Source of the DNA: an uncultured Desulfobulbaceae bacterium
Lineage (GTDB): Bacteria; Desulfobacterota; Desulfobulbia; Desulfobulbales; Desulfocapsaceae
Length of the DNA: 64,000 nucleotides
Direction: 5' to 3'
Assembly (NCBI GenBank): GCA_937910875.1
Contig: CALENA010000189.1
Coordinates: forward strand, 1 to 64,000
The notes under the pieces were generated by a model. That model was not told where the DNA came from, made no database searches, and saw only the letters and a list, made by a program, of their open reading frames with translations. Shown here piece by piece: positions 41,171-61,893 of the stretch. Position numbers and translations under genes: made by a program. The stretch's first letter is position 1, and every line of letters begins with the position of its first letter.

Positions 41171-41698
41171 TTGAACCGTGATGAAAAATCAACAATAGTC
41201 TCCGAGCTGAATGCATCGTTTGGCCGCGCCAAATTTACGGTGGTGACTGACTATTGTGGATTGAAGGTTTCAGAGATTGAGCAGTTGCGCCGTGAGCTGC
41301 GCGAGTGTGATTCTGAATTCCGTATTGCCAAAAATACCTTTCTCAAAAGAGCAGTGAGTGACACCACCAGTGAGTTGCTTGTAGATGATTTTACCGGCAC
41401 GACCGCTGTGGTGATGGCCTATACTGATCCTGTCGCACCGGCAAAGGTTTTGACTAAATTTGCTGAGGGAAGTGACAAGTTCACCATACGCTCCGCTGCT
41501 CTTGAGGGTGGCAGAATATCCACTGATGAATTGCTTGCACTGTCTAAACTACCGTCCAAGGAAGTCTTGCTCGGTCAGTTTCTTTCTGTCCTCAACGGTG
41601 TTCCCACCGGTCTGGTTCAGGTTCTCTCGGCTGTACCGAGAACCTTTCTCTATGGCCTGCGGGCAATTGAAGAGCAGAAGGAACAGGCAGACAACTAG
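41171..41698 (+). CDS. rplJ: 50S ribosomal protein L10
   Basis: A 175-residue base of the L7/L12 stalk. KSTIVSELNASFGRAKFTVVTDYCGLKVSEIEQLRRELR and FRIAKNTFLKRA are the rRNA-binding parts, and the C-terminal helix (FLYGLRAIEEQKEQA) holds L12 dimers. The start is TTG at 41171 behind AGGGGGAG, with no alternative ATG that would keep the conserved N-terminus. It is preceded by an L10-type leader. Confidence 0.95.
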   Translation: MNRDEKSTIVSELNASFGRAKFTVVTDYCGLKVSEIEQLRRELRECDSEFRIAKNTFLKRAVSDTTSELLVDDFTGTTAVVMAYTDPVAPAKVLTKFAEGSDKFTIRSAALEGGRISTDELLALSKLPSKEVLLGQFLSVLNGVPTGLVQVLSAVPRTFLYGLRAIEEQKEQADN

Positions 41699-41786
41699 CA
41701 GGTGTCTGGCGAGCGGCTCTCTCGGGTCTGTTTCGCTTAGGTGTTGTTGAAATCATTTTATAATTATAACCAAGAGGTAGAGTATA

Positions 41787-42167
41787 ATGTCTGTTTCTAA
41801 AGAAGATGTAATCGATTTTATTGCCAATATGTCCGTTCTTGAGCTCTCTCAGATGATCAAGGAGCTTGAAGAGAAATTTGGTGTTTCTGCCGCTGCCCCC
41901 GCAGCCGTTGCCGTAGCTGGTGCTGCTGATGTTGCTGCCGGTCCTGCTGCTGAGCAGACTGAATTTGATGCCATTTTGACCGCTGCTGGTGACCAGAAGA
42001 TCAAGGTCATCAAGGAAGTCCGCGCCATCACCGGTCTTGGTCTGAAAGAGGCCAAGGATCTGGTTGAGGGTGCCCCCCAGCCGCTCAAGGAAGGCGTCAC
42101 AAAAGACGAAGCCGAAGATATCAAGAAGAAGATCGAAGAGGTCGGTGGTTCTGTTGAAGTAAAGTAA
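41787..42167 (+). CDS. rplL: 50S ribosomal protein L7/L12
   Basis: A 126-residue stalk protein. The N-terminal dimerisation helices ([26 protein letters not shown]) are followed by an alanine-rich hinge at about residues 35-55 ([18 protein letters not shown]). The C-terminal factor-binding domain is [20 protein letters not shown] and [11 protein letters not shown]. Present on the ribosome in several copies, it is expected to be the most highly translated gene of this operon. Confidence 0.97.
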   Translation: MSVSKEDVIDFIANMSVLELSQMIKELEEKFGVSAAAPAAVAVAGAADVAAGPAAEQTEFDAILTAAGDQKIKVIKEVRAITGLGLKEAKDLVEGAPQPLKEGVTKDEAEDIKKKIEEVGGSVEVK

Positions 42168-42585
42168 CAGCCCCTCTTGATTGTCATCCGTCCAGGACGG
42201 ATGACCACGCTTGAAGCAACACGCTACCGGCCTGGCCGTGTAGCGTGTTGCGCTTCAGGCTTTTGGTATTTCCTGCGTTTAAAGTTCTTTTCTTTTCAGT
42301 ATGTTACCCGAACGGCCTTTTGCCGCTCGGGTGAGATTGTTTACAAACAGGTCGTCAGGTATGACTCATCAGCGTGTCCAGTTCAGCCCTATTGGGCCGT
42401 TGATTTTGCGCACGGCGTGTTGGTTCATTGATTCTTTCTTGAATCGATTGCCTCATTTCCTTTGTCTTTCCAGGTGGTCCGGCCAGGATGTACGTTTTCT
42501 GTGCTGTGTGCTGCCGTCCAATCGGCTGTTGCTTGACAGCTGATCCTGTCAACATTGCCCTTAAGGTTACTTCTCGAGGATGAAT
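42168..42585. other. 418-bp rplL-rpoB spacer with three hairpins
   Basis: No gene. Hairpin 1 is GTCATCCGTC/GACGGATGAC (42183-42205). Hairpin 2 is large: a perfect AACACGCTAC/GTAGCGTGTT core extended by GCTTGAAGC/GCTTCAGGC with a 2-base bulge (42209-42260), then TTTT. Hairpin 3 is ACCCGA-CGGC/GCCG-TCGGGT (42306-42332). In E. coli the equivalent spacer holds a partial terminator and an RNase III site, and a similar role is inferred here. Confidence 0.6.
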
Positions 42586-46665
<4,080 letters not shown>

Positions 46666-46752
46666 GCCGGCTGCTGCATGGTGAAGTCTGGGAGAACAGC
46701 GATATGCCTCTATACTACAACGCTATAATGTCTAGCTGGGAGAATTGATTCC

Positions 46753-50802
<4,050 letters not shown>

Positions 50803-50837
50803 AAGAATCAATCCGTCTTCCCGTAAGAGTTTTTCTC

Positions 50838-50870
50838 TTGACAGGCCAGAGGAATTTGGATACATATACT
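50838..50870 (+). promoter_or_regulatory. candidate promoter of the rpsL-rpsG-fusA-tuf (str) operon
   Basis: A perfect TTGACA (50838-50843) lies 36 bases after rpoC. At 17 bases comes TACATA (50861-50866), which runs into TATACT (50865-50870). The -35 is strong and the -10 is imperfect. A promoter here would start the str operon about 90 bases before rpsL. Confidence 0.55.
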
Positions 50871-50960
50871 TTCTTTCGTGCCGGGTGTCAGAGGTGATAT
50901 CAGGCGCCTCGATTTTTGAGTCGTTCGTTTTAAGATAATCGAAGAGGAGCAGTAAACAGG

Positions 50961-51332
50961 ATGCCTACAATTAATCAGCTCGTTCGCCAGGGCAGAAAAA
51001 AGATGGTCAAGAAGACCAATACACCCGCATTGAAGGGGTCGCCTCAAAAGCGTGGTGTTTGTGTCAGGGTATATACCACAACACCGAAGAAACCGAACTC
51101 GGCTTTGCGTAAGGTGGCCAGGGTCAGATTGACCAACGGCATTGAGGTAACCTCATATATTCCGGGTATTGGTCATAACCTGCAGGAGCATTCAGTTGTT
51201 CTGATCAGGGGTGGTCGTGTCAAGGATCTTCCTGGTGTTCGATATCATGTTATCCGCGGTACTCTTGATACCCTAGGCGTATCCAACAGGTCTCAAGGTC
51301 GCTCCAAATACGGCGCTAAGCGGCCGAAATAA
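50961..51332 (+). CDS. rpsL: 30S ribosomal protein S12
   Basis: A 123-residue decoding-centre protein. [59 protein letters not shown] and the basic tail are canonical. Both lysines associated with streptomycin sensitivity (in PKKPNS and RVKDLPG) are present, so the sequence reads as the sensitive type. It heads the str operon. Confidence 0.97.
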   Translation: MPTINQLVRQGRKKMVKKTNTPALKGSPQKRGVCVRVYTTTPKKPNSALRKVARVRLTNGIEVTSYIPGIGHNLQEHSVVLIRGGRVKDLPGVRYHVIRGTLDTLGVSNRSQGRSKYGAKRPK

Positions 51333-51364
51333 CATTTGTTGATAAGTAGGGAAAGAGGAATACC

Positions 51365-51838
51365 ATGCCGCGCAAAAAATTTACAGACAGACGACATACA
51401 GAACCGGATTCTCGCTTTAACTCGCTGCTGGTGACCAAGTTCACCAACGGTATTATGGAGCAGGGCAAGAAAAGTATCGCCCAGCGTATCTTTTACGATG
51501 CAATGGATATTGTCGCTGACAAGATCAAGGATAACGACCCCCTGACCGTCTTTGAGGAGGCCATGGAAAAGGTTCGTCCTCGGGTTGAGGTGAAGTCTCG
51601 CCGTGTCGGCGGTGCCACTTATCAGGTGCCCATGGAGGTTCGTCAGAGCCGCCGTAACGCCCTGGCCATTCGCTGGTTAATCTCCTTTGCCAAGTCTCGT
51701 TCAGGTCGCTCCATGTCTGAAAAGCTGGCCGCCGAAGTAATGGATGCCTATAATAATCGTGGTGCAGCGGTCAAGAAGCGTGATGACACGCATCGTATGG
51801 CCGACGCCAATAAGGCCTTTGCCCATTATCGCTGGTAG
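51365..51838 (+). CDS. rpsG: 30S ribosomal protein S7
   Basis: A 157-residue head protein that nucleates 30S head assembly. [42 protein letters not shown] and [17 protein letters not shown] are the family blocks. The short C-terminal tail ends [18 protein letters not shown] precedes the ATG, and fusA follows after 65 bases. Confidence 0.97.
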   Translation: MPRKKFTDRRHTEPDSRFNSLLVTKFTNGIMEQGKKSIAQRIFYDAMDIVADKIKDNDPLTVFEEAMEKVRPRVEVKSRRVGGATYQVPMEVRQSRRNALAIRWLISFAKSRSGRSMSEKLAAEVMDAYNNRGAAVKKRDDTHRMADANKAFAHYRW

Positions 51839-51903
51839 CATTCAGTAAATTTTGAAGTTGTTGGTGGGTGTTCCGCAGGGACTGCTGAGTCAACGGTGAG
51901 CTG

Positions 51904-53982
<2,079 letters not shown>

Positions 53983-54006
53983 GCCCAGCATCCGAGAGGT
54001 ACGATC

Positions 54007-55197
54007 ATGGCAAAAGAGAAATTCAGCAGAACTAAACCGCATGTCAATGTTGGTACCGTTGGTCATATCGATCATGGAAAGACCACCTTGACCGCAGCCA
54101 TCACCCGGGTCCTGTCTACCAGAGGCCAGGCCAAGTTCACTGACTTCAGTGACATTGACAAGGCCCCGGAAGAGAAGGAGCGTGGAATCACCATTGCCAC
54201 TGCCCATGTCGAGTATGAGACCACCGGTCGTCATTACGCCCATGTCGACTGCCCCGGTCATGCTGACTATATCAAGAACATGATCACCGGTGCCGCCCAG
54301 ATGGATGGTGCGATCCTGGTGGTTGGAGCCGATGACGGCCCCATGCCCCAGACCCGCGAGCATATCCTGCTTGCCCGTCAGGTCGGTGTCCCCTATATCG
54401 TGGTCTTCCTGAACAAGTGTGACATGGTTGACGACGAAGAGCTGATCGAGCTTGTGGAGATGGAGCTGCGTGAGCTGCTTGACAAGTACGAGTTCCCCGG
54501 TGACGATACCCCGATCATTCGTGGTTCAGCCCTCAAGGCCCTTGAGAACCCCGAGGATGAGGCATCTGCCAAGTGTATCTGGGAATTGATGGACGCCATT
54601 GATTCCTATATCCCTGAGCCGGAGCGTGACGTCAACAAGCCATTTCTGATGCCGGTTGAGGACGTGTTCTCTATCTCAGGACGTGGAACAGTGGCCACTG
54701 GCCGGATCGAGCGCGGTGTGGTTCATGTGGGTGACGAGGTTGAAGTGGTTGGTGTTCGCACCACTCAGAAGACCACGGTCACCGGTGTTGAGATGTTCCG
54801 CAAGCTTCTTGACGAGGGTCAGGCTGGTGATAACGTCGGCATCCTGCTCCGTGGTCTGAAGCGTGATGACATCGAGCGTGGCCAGGTCCTTGCCGCACCC
54901 AAGTCAATTACCCCGCACACCAAGTTCAAGGCCGAGTGCTATATCCTGAGCAAGGATGAGGGTGGACGTCATACCCCGTTCTTCAACGGCTATCGTCCCC
55001 AGTTTTACTTCCGGACCACAGATGTGACCGGGATTGTCAGTCTGCCCGAGGGCGTTGAGATGGTCATGCCCGGCGACAACGTTGCCGTCGAGGCCGAACT
55101 GATTACTCCGATCGCCATGGAAGTCGGTCTGCGTTTTGCCATCCGCGAGGGTGGTCGTACCGTCGGCGCTGGTGTTATCAGCGAAATCATTGAATAA
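54007..55197 (+). CDS. tuf: elongation factor Tu (copy 2)
   Basis: A 396-residue protein identical to copy 1 except for the terminal residue (Glu instead of Ala). The DNA matches from about six bases upstream of the ATG to position 55163. After that only scattered final bases differ (first difference 55164 against 38393). Such near-perfect identity at 16.8 kb distance points to continuing gene conversion. This copy is in the classic str-operon place, after fusA and ten bases before rpsJ. Confidence 0.98.
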   Translation: MAKEKFSRTKPHVNVGTVGHIDHGKTTLTAAITRVLSTRGQAKFTDFSDIDKAPEEKERGITIATAHVEYETTGRHYAHVDCPGHADYIKNMITGAAQMDGAILVVGADDGPMPQTREHILLARQVGVPYIVVFLNKCDMVDDEELIELVEMELRELLDKYEFPGDDTPIIRGSALKALENPEDEASAKCIWELMDAIDSYIPEPERDVNKPFLMPVEDVFSISGRGTVATGRIERGVVHVGDEVEVVGVRTTQKTTVTGVEMFRKLLDEGQAGDNVGILLRGLKRDDIERGQVLAAPKSITPHTKFKAECYILSKDEGGRHTPFFNGYRPQFYFRTTDVTGIVSLPEGVEMVMPGDNVAVEAELITPIAMEVGLRFAIREGGRTVGAGVISEIIE

Positions 55198-55206
55198 GGC
55201 TATAAA

Positions 55207-55521
55207 ATGATACCAACAGATAAGATTAGAATTCGTTTGAAGGCTTATGATCATAAGTTGCTTGATCAGTCCACTTCCGAGATTGTCGAGACGGCCAGAC
55301 GTACAGGTGCTGCGGTTGCCGGACCGATTCCACTGCCGACATCTATTAACAAGTACTGTGTACTGCGTTCGCCGCATGTCGACAAGAAATCTCGTGAGCA
55401 CTTTGAAATGCGCACTCACCGCCGACTTCTTGATATTCTTGAGCCCACTCAGCAGACCATTGACATGTTGATGAAGCTCGAACTTTCTGCTGGCGTGGCT
55501 GTCGAGATTAAACTGCCGTAG
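55207..55521 (+). CDS. rpsJ: 30S ribosomal protein S10 (NusE)
   Basis: A 104-residue protein. [25 protein letters not shown] and [15 protein letters not shown] are family blocks. The extended loop inserts into the 30S head. Free S10 acts as NusE with NusB (25982). It is only ten bases after tuf copy 2, so the str and S10 operons are probably continuous here. A short AAGG site precedes the ATG. Confidence 0.96.
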   Translation: MIPTDKIRIRLKAYDHKLLDQSTSEIVETARRTGAAVAGPIPLPTSINKYCVLRSPHVDKKSREHFEMRTHRRLLDILEPTQQTIDMLMKLELSAGVAVEIKLP

Positions 55522-55563
55522 AAATACGAGCAGCTGAAGAAAACCAATTGAACGGATAGAGTT

Positions 55564-56193
55564 ATGCCAAAGACAATGGGTATATTAGGAAAAAAGATCG
55601 GAATGACCCGTATCTATACAGAGCTGGGTTTTGCGGTACCGGTAACGGTGATCGAGGCTGGCCCCTGTACTGTGCTTCAGGTCAAGTCTGAGGCCACTGA
55701 TGGATATAATGCCATTCAGGTGGGCCTGGGCGAGAAAAAGGCCTCGCGGGTCAGCAAGCCTGCAGCGGGGCATGCCGCCAAGGCCGGAAAGGCTGGATTT
55801 TATCATATCCAGGAATTTCGTGTCGCTGATCCTGCACAGTATCAGATTGGACAGACCGTAGGTCTTGATGGTTTGGTTCAGGCAGGCGATGTGATCGATG
55901 TCCAGGGAACCTCTAAGGGTCGCGGATTTCAGGGTGTTATCAAGCGCCATGGTTTCAGCGGCGGCGGTGCCGGTCATGGTTCGAACTTTCACCGTGCACC
56001 GGGTTCCATCGGCTGCAGTGCCTGGCCTTCCCGTGTTATCAAGGGAAAGAAGATGCCCGGCCGCATGGGGAATGACATCGTGACTAAAAAGAATGTACTG
56101 GTTATGGATGTGCGGTCCGAAGATAATTTGATCCTGGTGAAGGGATCGGTTCCCGGTGCCAAGCAAGGTCTGTTAAAGATCTTCAGCAAGTAA
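55564..56193 (+). CDS. rplC: 50S ribosomal protein L3
   Basis: A 209-residue protein near the peptidyl-transferase centre. GILGKKIGMTRIYTE, VTVIEAGPCTVLQVK, SKGRGFQGVIKRHGFSGGGAGHGS and FHRAPGSIGCSAWPSRVIKGKKMPGRMG are diagnostic. In the region where many bacteria have a methylated glutamine, the sequence here reads GSNFHRAPGS. Confidence 0.96.
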   Translation: MPKTMGILGKKIGMTRIYTELGFAVPVTVIEAGPCTVLQVKSEATDGYNAIQVGLGEKKASRVSKPAAGHAAKAGKAGFYHIQEFRVADPAQYQIGQTVGLDGLVQAGDVIDVQGTSKGRGFQGVIKRHGFSGGGAGHGSNFHRAPGSIGCSAWPSRVIKGKKMPGRMGNDIVTKKNVLVMDVRSEDNLILVKGSVPGAKQGLLKIFSK

Positions 56194-56234
56194 TTCATAT
56201 CCGGGGCACCCCCAGGTCAGTCAAGGAGTAGAGA

Positions 56235-56858
56235 ATGTCAACAGTTAGCGTACTCAATATAAAGAATGAAAAAGTGGGCGAGATCGATCTCAATGAGAAG
56301 ATCTTTGATCTCGATGTCAAGGAGTATCTGCTCCATGACGTGGTCCGCTATCAGCGTGCCGCACGTCGTGGTGGTAATGCCTGTACCAAGACGCGAGTCG
56401 AGGTGCGTGGCGGCGGCGCAAAGCCCTGGCGGCAGAAGGGGACCGGACGCGCGCGTGCCGGTACCAGGACCTCTCCCCTGTGGCGTGGTGGTGGTGTAAC
56501 CTTTGGGCCCAAACCCCGTGATTATACCTTCAAATTGAACCGTAAGGTCAAGAAGCTTGCCTTGGCCATGGCCGTCAGTGCCCGTTTTCAGGAAGGCAAT
56601 CTTATGGTGCTTGATGCGTTCAATATGGATGCCATCAAGACCAAGGACTTCATGGGGATCATGAAGAACCTGGAGATTGAAAACTGCCTCCTGGTCACTC
56701 CGCCCGACAATGAGATTGTTGCCAAATCTGCGCGCAACGTGAATGGCGTCAAGGTGATGACCACCGACGGCCTGAATGTCTACGATATCCTTTTGCACAA
56801 GAAACTGATCCTGGTTCAGCCGGTGATTGAAAGTCTTGAAGAGAGGTTGCTGGTATGA
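56235..56858 (+). CDS. rplD: 50S ribosomal protein L4
   Basis: A 207-residue protein with a globular domain and a long tunnel loop (TRVEVRGGGAKPWRQKGTGRARAGTRTSPLWRGGG) that forms part of the peptide exit tunnel constriction. In enterobacteria L4 also represses the S10 operon; no such leader was identified here. Its stop overlaps the rplW start by four bases. Confidence 0.96.
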   Translation: MSTVSVLNIKNEKVGEIDLNEKIFDLDVKEYLLHDVVRYQRAARRGGNACTKTRVEVRGGGAKPWRQKGTGRARAGTRTSPLWRGGGVTFGPKPRDYTFKLNRKVKKLALAMAVSARFQEGNLMVLDAFNMDAIKTKDFMGIMKNLEIENCLLVTPPDNEIVAKSARNVNGVKVMTTDGLNVYDILLHKKLILVQPVIESLEERLLV

Positions 56859-57142
56859 AAAATTTATTCAGTGTACTCCGTGGCCCCTGTTTGACCGAGA
56901 AGGCCTCTTTTCAGCAGGAACAAGATGGAAAGATCGTGTTCAAGGTGAATCCGGATGCCAATAAAATTGAAATCAAACGCGCCGTTGAGCAGATGTTTCC
57001 TGTCAAGGTGAAGAGTGTGCAGACTGCGACCCTTCATGGCAAGAACAAGCGTGTCGGTAAGCATACCGGATTTACCGGTAACTGGAAAAAAGCCTACGTG
57101 ACCTTGTCGGAAGGCGAGATCAATTTTGCCGATGAGCTGTAA
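56855..57142 (+). CDS. rplW: 50S ribosomal protein L23
   Basis: A 95-residue protein at the tunnel exit that docks trigger factor and SRP. VLRGPCLTEKASF, VFKVNPDANKIEIKRAVEQMFPVKVKSVQT and GNWKKAYVTLSEG are family blocks. The ATG shares ATGA with the rplD stop, giving tight coupling. Confidence 0.95.
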   Translation: MKNLFSVLRGPCLTEKASFQQEQDGKIVFKVNPDANKIEIKRAVEQMFPVKVKSVQTATLHGKNKRVGKHTGFTGNWKKAYVTLSEGEINFADEL

Positions 57143-57233
57143 TTTTCTGCCCAGAGACTGTGACTCCCTGGAGGAGCCGGAACGTGCAGCAGAGCATCTC
57201 TCACAACCAATCTGATGGAGCGATCGGGAAATC

Positions 57234-58055
57234 ATGACGATAAAGACTTATAAACCAACATCTGCCGGTAAACGGCATCATGTCTCAATACTCAATCCGA
57301 CCCTCTCCACTGATGGTCCGGAAAAGAGTCTCTGTGTCAGCCTCTCCAAAAGCGGCGGCAGAAACAACTATGGCCGGATCACCTCCCGTCATATCGGCGG
57401 CGGACACAAGCGCAAGTATCGGATCATCGATTTCAAGCGCAACAAGGTCGATATCCTGGCCCGGGTCCAGTCCATTGAGTACGACCCGAACCGTTCGGCC
57501 AACATTGCCCTGTTGATGTATGTCGATGGCGAGAAAACTTATATTCTTGCCCCTGAGGGCATCTCTGTCGGCGATACAATCGTTGCCGGTGACAATGTTG
57601 ATATTCAGCCAGGCAATTGTCTGCCGCTGGTCAACATCCCCTTGGGTACCATTATCCATAACATCGAGATGAAGATCGGCAAGGGTGCCCAGATGGTCCG
57701 GAGCGCTGGCGTATCTGCGCAGCTCATGGCCAAAGAAGGGACCTATGTCCAGGTTCGGTTGCCCTCAGGCGAGGTACGCAAGTTTCACAAGCTCTGTCGC
57801 GCCTGCATCGGTCAGGTGGGAAATCGTGAGCATGAGAGCCAGAAACTGGGCAAGGCAGGCCGCACCCGCTGGATGGGCAAACGTCCGCATGTCCGTGGTG
57901 TTGCCATGAATCCCGTCGATCATCCCATGGGTGGAGGTGAAGGCAAGAGTTCCGGTGGTCGTCATCCATGTACTCCCTGGGGCTATCCGACCAAGGGCTA
58001 CAAGACCCGCACCAACAAGTCTTCCGACAAGTATATTGTCAAGAAGAGATCATAA
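57234..58055 (+). CDS. rplB: 50S ribosomal protein L2
   Basis: A 273-residue protein essential for subunit association and the peptidyl-transferase centre. [51 protein letters not shown] and the C-terminal [20 protein letters not shown] are canonical, including the conserved histidine in DHPMGGG. The start is 91 bases after rplW. Confidence 0.97.
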   Translation: MTIKTYKPTSAGKRHHVSILNPTLSTDGPEKSLCVSLSKSGGRNNYGRITSRHIGGGHKRKYRIIDFKRNKVDILARVQSIEYDPNRSANIALLMYVDGEKTYILAPEGISVGDTIVAGDNVDIQPGNCLPLVNIPLGTIIHNIEMKIGKGAQMVRSAGVSAQLMAKEGTYVQVRLPSGEVRKFHKLCRACIGQVGNREHESQKLGKAGRTRWMGKRPHVRGVAMNPVDHPMGGGEGKSSGGRHPCTPWGYPTKGYKTRTNKSSDKYIVKKRS

Positions 58056-58068
58056 CGAGGAGTAAGGC

Positions 58069-58347
58069 ATGTCACGCTCAGTAAAAAAGGGCCCTTTTGT
58101 AGACGAACATCTGATCAAAAAGGTGGATACCGCCGTTGAAATCGGATCTCGCAAGGTGATTAAAACGTGGTCTCGTCGTTCAGACATTATTCCGCAGATG
58201 GTCGGTTTGACCTTTGCGGTGCATAACGGCAAGAAGTTTATCCCCGTTTTTGTCTCCGAGAACATGGTTGGCCACAAGCTTGGTGAGTTTTCGCCGACCA
58301 GGACCTACTATGGTCATGCAACCGACAGAAAGGGCAAAAAGAAATAA
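58069..58347 (+). CDS. rpsS: 30S ribosomal protein S19
   Basis: A 92-residue head protein. [57 protein letters not shown] and PTRTYYGH are the standard blocks. It forms a pair with S13 near the A-site finger. CGAGGAGTAAGG precedes the ATG, 13 bases after rplB. Confidence 0.97.
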   Translation: MSRSVKKGPFVDEHLIKKVDTAVEIGSRKVIKTWSRRSDIIPQMVGLTFAVHNGKKFIPVFVSENMVGHKLGEFSPTRTYYGHATDRKGKKK

Positions 58348-58393
58348 GGTCAATCGTATTTAGCGTCCCGGCAAGTCCGACGAGGAGTATAAC

Positions 58394-58726
58394 ATGGAAG
58401 CTCGAGCCATTGGGAGACAGATTCGTATCTCTCCGCAGAAGGCCAGACTGGTTGCAGATGTAATCAGAGGAATGGAAGTAGGTCAGGCATTGAACACCCT
58501 CAGGTATATGCCGAAAAAGGGTGCTCTGATTATTCGCAAGGTTGTAGAGTCTGCAGTTGCCAACGCAACCCAGGCCGATCAGACTGATGTGGACAATCTG
58601 TTTGTTAAAAAGATTTTTGTTGATGATGGACCATCCTTGAAGCGGATTCGCCCTCGAGCAATGGGGCGCGCCACCCGGGTGATCAAGCGTACGAGTCATA
58701 TTACCGTAGTCCTTGATGAACAATAG
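58394..58726 (+). CDS. rplV: 50S ribosomal protein L22
   Basis: A 110-residue protein whose beta-hairpin lines the exit tunnel. [52 protein letters not shown] and the hairpin region [27 protein letters not shown] are canonical. No deletion in the macrolide-associated loop is seen. Confidence 0.96.
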   Translation: MEARAIGRQIRISPQKARLVADVIRGMEVGQALNTLRYMPKKGALIIRKVVESAVANATQADQTDVDNLFVKKIFVDDGPSLKRIRPRAMGRATRVIKRTSHITVVLDEQ

Positions 58727-58806
58727 TTCTTTACAAGGACGTTGCGAGCGAGTATGAATCTCACTTTTTTGATTTTATGAATAACGTATGATGCTGGAGG
58801 ATCGTT

Positions 58807-59454
58807 TTGGGGCAGAAAGTTAATCCGTTAGGTTTTAGACTTAACATCACCCGGACATGGGATTCGGTCTGGTATGCAGACAAAAATTATTCCGAGTTTC
58901 TGATTGAAGATCAGAAGATCCGGAAATTCTTGAAGAAACGGCTTTCTCATGCCTCGCTCTCCAAGATTGTCATTGAGCGTACTGGTGAAAAGGTTCGGAT
59001 CAAGCTGTTTACGGCGCGACCCGGAATCATCATTGGCAAGAAGGGTTCTGAGATTGAAGCCCTGAAGGCTGATCTGGAAAAATTCATCAAGCGCAGCGTC
59101 CTTCTGGATATCCAGGAAGTCCGCCGTCCTGAGGCCGATGCTCAGCTTCTGGCTGAGAATATTGCCGGTCAACTGGTGCGTCGAGTCGCTTTTCGTCGGG
59201 TAATGAAAAAGGCCGTCAGTTCAGCCTTGCGTTTCGGGGTCCAGGGGATTAAAATATCCTGTTCAGGCCGCCTTGGTGGTGCTGAAATGTCACGTTGTGA
59301 ATGGGTACGTGAAGGCCGTGTGCCTCTTCATACCCTGAGAGCGGATGTTGATTATGCCCTGGCAGAGGCTTTGACGACCTACGGACTGATTGGTGTCAAG
59401 GTTTGGATCTTTAAGGGTGAAGTGCTCAGCGACAAAGATCAGGCTGTAATCTGA
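58807..59454 (+). CDS. rpsC: 30S ribosomal protein S3
   Basis: A 215-residue protein at the mRNA entry channel. It starts [19 protein letters not shown]. The KH domain has [19 protein letters not shown]. The C-terminal domain has [20 protein letters not shown] and [21 protein letters not shown]. The start codon is TTG at 58807 behind GGAGG. No ATG could replace it without losing the conserved N-terminus. Confidence 0.96.
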   Translation: MGQKVNPLGFRLNITRTWDSVWYADKNYSEFLIEDQKIRKFLKKRLSHASLSKIVIERTGEKVRIKLFTARPGIIIGKKGSEIEALKADLEKFIKRSVLLDIQEVRRPEADAQLLAENIAGQLVRRVAFRRVMKKAVSSALRFGVQGIKISCSGRLGGAEMSRCEWVREGRVPLHTLRADVDYALAEALTTYGLIGVKVWIFKGEVLSDKDQAVI

Positions 59455-59509
59455 TTGCAGTCCTTCCTGCTTCCCCTGAATTATCCTTTTTTTATAAAGG
59501 GAGTTTGAA

Positions 59510-59926
59510 ATGTTAAGTCCCAAGAAAGTTAAACATAGAAAAGTATTTGTAGGGAAGATGCGGGGAGTTGCCCAGCGCGGCTCCAGTATCGCCTTTGGTG
59601 ATTATGCTCTCAAGGCGATTGAGGGCGGTAAGCTCTCTGCCCAGCAGATTGAGGCAGCGCGTATTGCTATTAATAGAAAGATCAAGCGTGGTGGTCAGGT
59701 CTGGATTCGGGTTTTCCCGGATAAGCCTCTCACCAAGAAAGCAGCTGAAACCCGTATGGGTAAGGGTAAAGGTGCACCCGACTCATGGGTTGCTCCAGTG
59801 AGACCTGGTCGTATTATCTACGAGTTGACAGGTGTTGACGAGGCAGTTGCTATCCGGGCGCTGAGTCTTGCCGGTAATAAATTTCCTTTTGCCTGCAAGG
59901 TCATCTCCAGGAGGAATTCAATATGA
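59510..59926 (+). CDS. rplP: 50S ribosomal protein L16
   Basis: A 138-residue protein at the A-site side of the large subunit. [60 protein letters not shown] and [22 protein letters not shown]-like segments are diagnostic. Its stop overlaps rpmC by four bases. Confidence 0.96.
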   Translation: MLSPKKVKHRKVFVGKMRGVAQRGSSIAFGDYALKAIEGGKLSAQQIEAARIAINRKIKRGGQVWIRVFPDKPLTKKAAETRMGKGKGAPDSWVAPVRPGRIIYELTGVDEAVAIRALSLAGNKFPFACKVISRRNSI

Positions 59927-60114
59927 AAATGAATGAGTTGCAGAAGCTGTCCACTGAGGATCTGGTTAAGAAGGAAAGAGAATTGCGTGAAGAGATGGGG
60001 AAGATTTCATTTCAGCACAAGATTCGGCCTCTGGAAAACACAGCCCGCATTGGTCAGATCCGTAGGGATATCGCCAGGATTTGCACCCTGCGCAATCAGA
60101 AAGACGTGCAATAA
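59923..60114 (+). CDS. rpmC: 50S ribosomal protein L29
   Basis: A 63-residue two-helix protein near the tunnel exit: [29 protein letters not shown] followed by [19 protein letters not shown]. It begins within the rplP stop (ATGA) with AGGAGG in the rplP end, so the two are coupled. Confidence 0.95.
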   Translation: MKMNELQKLSTEDLVKKERELREEMGKISFQHKIRPLENTARIGQIRRDIARICTLRNQKDVQ

Positions 60115-60181
60115 CAGTGGCTGGTGCCCTTGAAATGAGGGTGCTTGAATCCACAAGATTCTATCTTGCGTTGAACTAATT

Positions 60182-60445
60182 ATGAGTGAATTAAAAAAAG
60201 TTAGAAAAACACGGACAGGTTCTGTTGTCAGCAACAGAATGGAAAAAAGCATAGTTGTCCAGGTTGAAAGGAAGGTCCGCCATAAGTTATATGGAAAATT
60301 TATCAAACGGACCGTTAAGTATGTTGCCGATGACCCTGATAATCAGTGTCAGATTGGTGACCTTGTCCTGATTGAAGAGTGTCGGCCATTGAGCAAGCGG
60401 AAACGCTGGCGGCTTCGTTCCATCCTGGAAACACCAGCTGTATAA
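60182..60445 (+). CDS. rpsQ: 30S ribosomal protein S17
   Basis: An 87-residue OB-fold protein. [64 protein letters not shown] and a short tail match the family. It contacts 16S helix 11. The spacer to rpmC is 67 bases, and no strong ribosome site is visible, which is unusual in this operon. Confidence 0.95.
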   Translation: MSELKKVRKTRTGSVVSNRMEKSIVVQVERKVRHKLYGKFIKRTVKYVADDPDNQCQIGDLVLIEECRPLSKRKRWRLRSILETPAV

Positions 60446-60512
60446 TCTAAAAATTTAAGTGACTGTGGCCGCCATTCGGCGTGCTGCAACTGATTTTTGA
60501 TCAGGTGACAAA

Positions 60513-60881
60513 ATGATACAGAGTGAAACAGTTCTGAATGTAGCCGACAATTCCGGTGGCCGGAAGGTTTTGTGTATCCGGGTCTTGGGCGGTTCGAGAA
60601 AACGGTATGCCACCATTGGTGACGTGATCGTGGTGGCGGTAAAAGATGCCATTCCCCACGCCAAGGTCAAGAAAGGTGATGTAATGAAGGCGGTTGTCGT
60701 CCGTACGGCCAAAGAACGTCGGCGGATGGATGATACCTGGATAAAGTTTGATGAGAATGCTGCAGTGCTTCTCGGCAGCAACGGTGAACCCGTGGGCACG
60801 CGTATTTTCGGACCTGTGGCCAGGGAACTCAGGACTCAGGGATTTATGAAGATTATATCATTGGCCCCTGAAGTACTGTAA
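60513..60881 (+). CDS. rplN: 50S ribosomal protein L14
   Basis: A 122-residue protein at the subunit interface. [58 protein letters not shown] and [13 protein letters not shown] are canonical. It is also the docking site of the silencing factor RsfS in other bacteria. Confidence 0.97.
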   Translation: MIQSETVLNVADNSGGRKVLCIRVLGGSRKRYATIGDVIVVAVKDAIPHAKVKKGDVMKAVVVRTAKERRRMDDTWIKFDENAAVLLGSNGEPVGTRIFGPVARELRTQGFMKIISLAPEVL

Positions 60882-60932
60882 TAGATTGACTGAAGTGTTT
60901 TGACGCCCTCAGTTTGAGAAAAGGTAACGGAT

Positions 60933-61268
60933 ATGGCACAGGGTAGAACATACCTGAAGAAGAATGATCAGGTGGAAGTAATCGCAGGCAAGGACAAAGG
61001 CCGGGTCGGCAAGGTGTTGAAGGTGCTGGCCCAGGATAATCAGGCCATTGTTGAGCGGGTCAACATGATCAAGCGACACATGAAAGCGACTGAAATGAAT
61101 AAGCAGGGCCAGATTGTAGAGAAGGAGGCACCGATTCATGTCTCGAATCTTCAGCTGATTTGTCCTGAGTGTACCAAGACCGGTCGTGTCGGCAAGAAGA
61201 TATTGGATGACGGGACCAAGGTCCGTTTTTGCAAGAGCTGCGGTGAATCCATCGAAGCTCAGAAATAG
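60933..61268 (+). CDS. rplX: 50S ribosomal protein L24
   Basis: A 111-residue assembly-initiator protein. A KOW motif ([24 protein letters not shown]) is followed by [34 protein letters not shown]. The C-terminal part has [14 protein letters not shown] and CKSCGE, a cysteine-pair ending found in L24 of many bacteria. AAGGTAA precedes the ATG. Confidence 0.96.
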   Translation: MAQGRTYLKKNDQVEVIAGKDKGRVGKVLKVLAQDNQAIVERVNMIKRHMKATEMNKQGQIVEKEAPIHVSNLQLICPECTKTGRVGKKILDDGTKVRFCKSCGESIEAQK

Positions 61269-61300
61269 GACAAAGTACAGGCTTACGCCAGGAGTTATAA

Positions 61301-61840
61301 ATGGGTGCGCTGAAAGATTTTTATTTGAAGGAATGTGTTCCGGCTCTGATTGAAGAGTTTGGCTACACTAATATCATGCAGGTTCCAAAGATTGAGAAGA
61401 TTGTTCTCAACATGGGCCTGGGTGAAGCTGTTCAGAATCCTAAGATTATTGAGGGTGCTGCGGAAGAATTGACCAAGATTGCCGGCCAGAAGGCCGTAGT
61501 AACTCGGGCCAAGAAATCCATCGCCGGCTTTAAATTACGTGAGGGTATGCCTATCGGCTGTCGGGTAACCCTTCGTCATGATTATATGTTTAATTTTATG
61601 AGTAAGCTTGTGAATATTGCTCTGCCCCGTGTCCGCGACTTTCGCGGCTTATCTCCCAAGATGTTTGACGGGCGTGGCAATTTTTCACTGGGGATTACTG
61701 AGCATATTATCTTCCCTGAGATCGATTATGATAAAATCGACAAGATCAAGGGGTTGAATATCTCAATTGTGACCACGGCCAAAACAAATGATGAAGGCCG
61801 GGCCCTGCTTCGACTGCTGGGAATCCCCTTCAAAAAATAA
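61301..61840 (+). CDS. rplE: 50S ribosomal protein L5
   Basis: A 179-residue 5S rRNA-binding protein. [59 protein letters not shown] and [33 protein letters not shown] are diagnostic. AGGAG precedes the ATG at an appropriate distance. Confidence 0.97.
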   Translation: MGALKDFYLKECVPALIEEFGYTNIMQVPKIEKIVLNMGLGEAVQNPKIIEGAAEELTKIAGQKAVVTRAKKSIAGFKLREGMPIGCRVTLRHDYMFNFMSKLVNIALPRVRDFRGLSPKMFDGRGNFSLGITEHIIFPEIDYDKIDKIKGLNISIVTTAKTNDEGRALLRLLGIPFKK

Positions 61841-61893
61841 ATGTATTAAGAGCGTTCAAGCTCTGATCAATCTGACAGGAATTGGAGGTTGTT

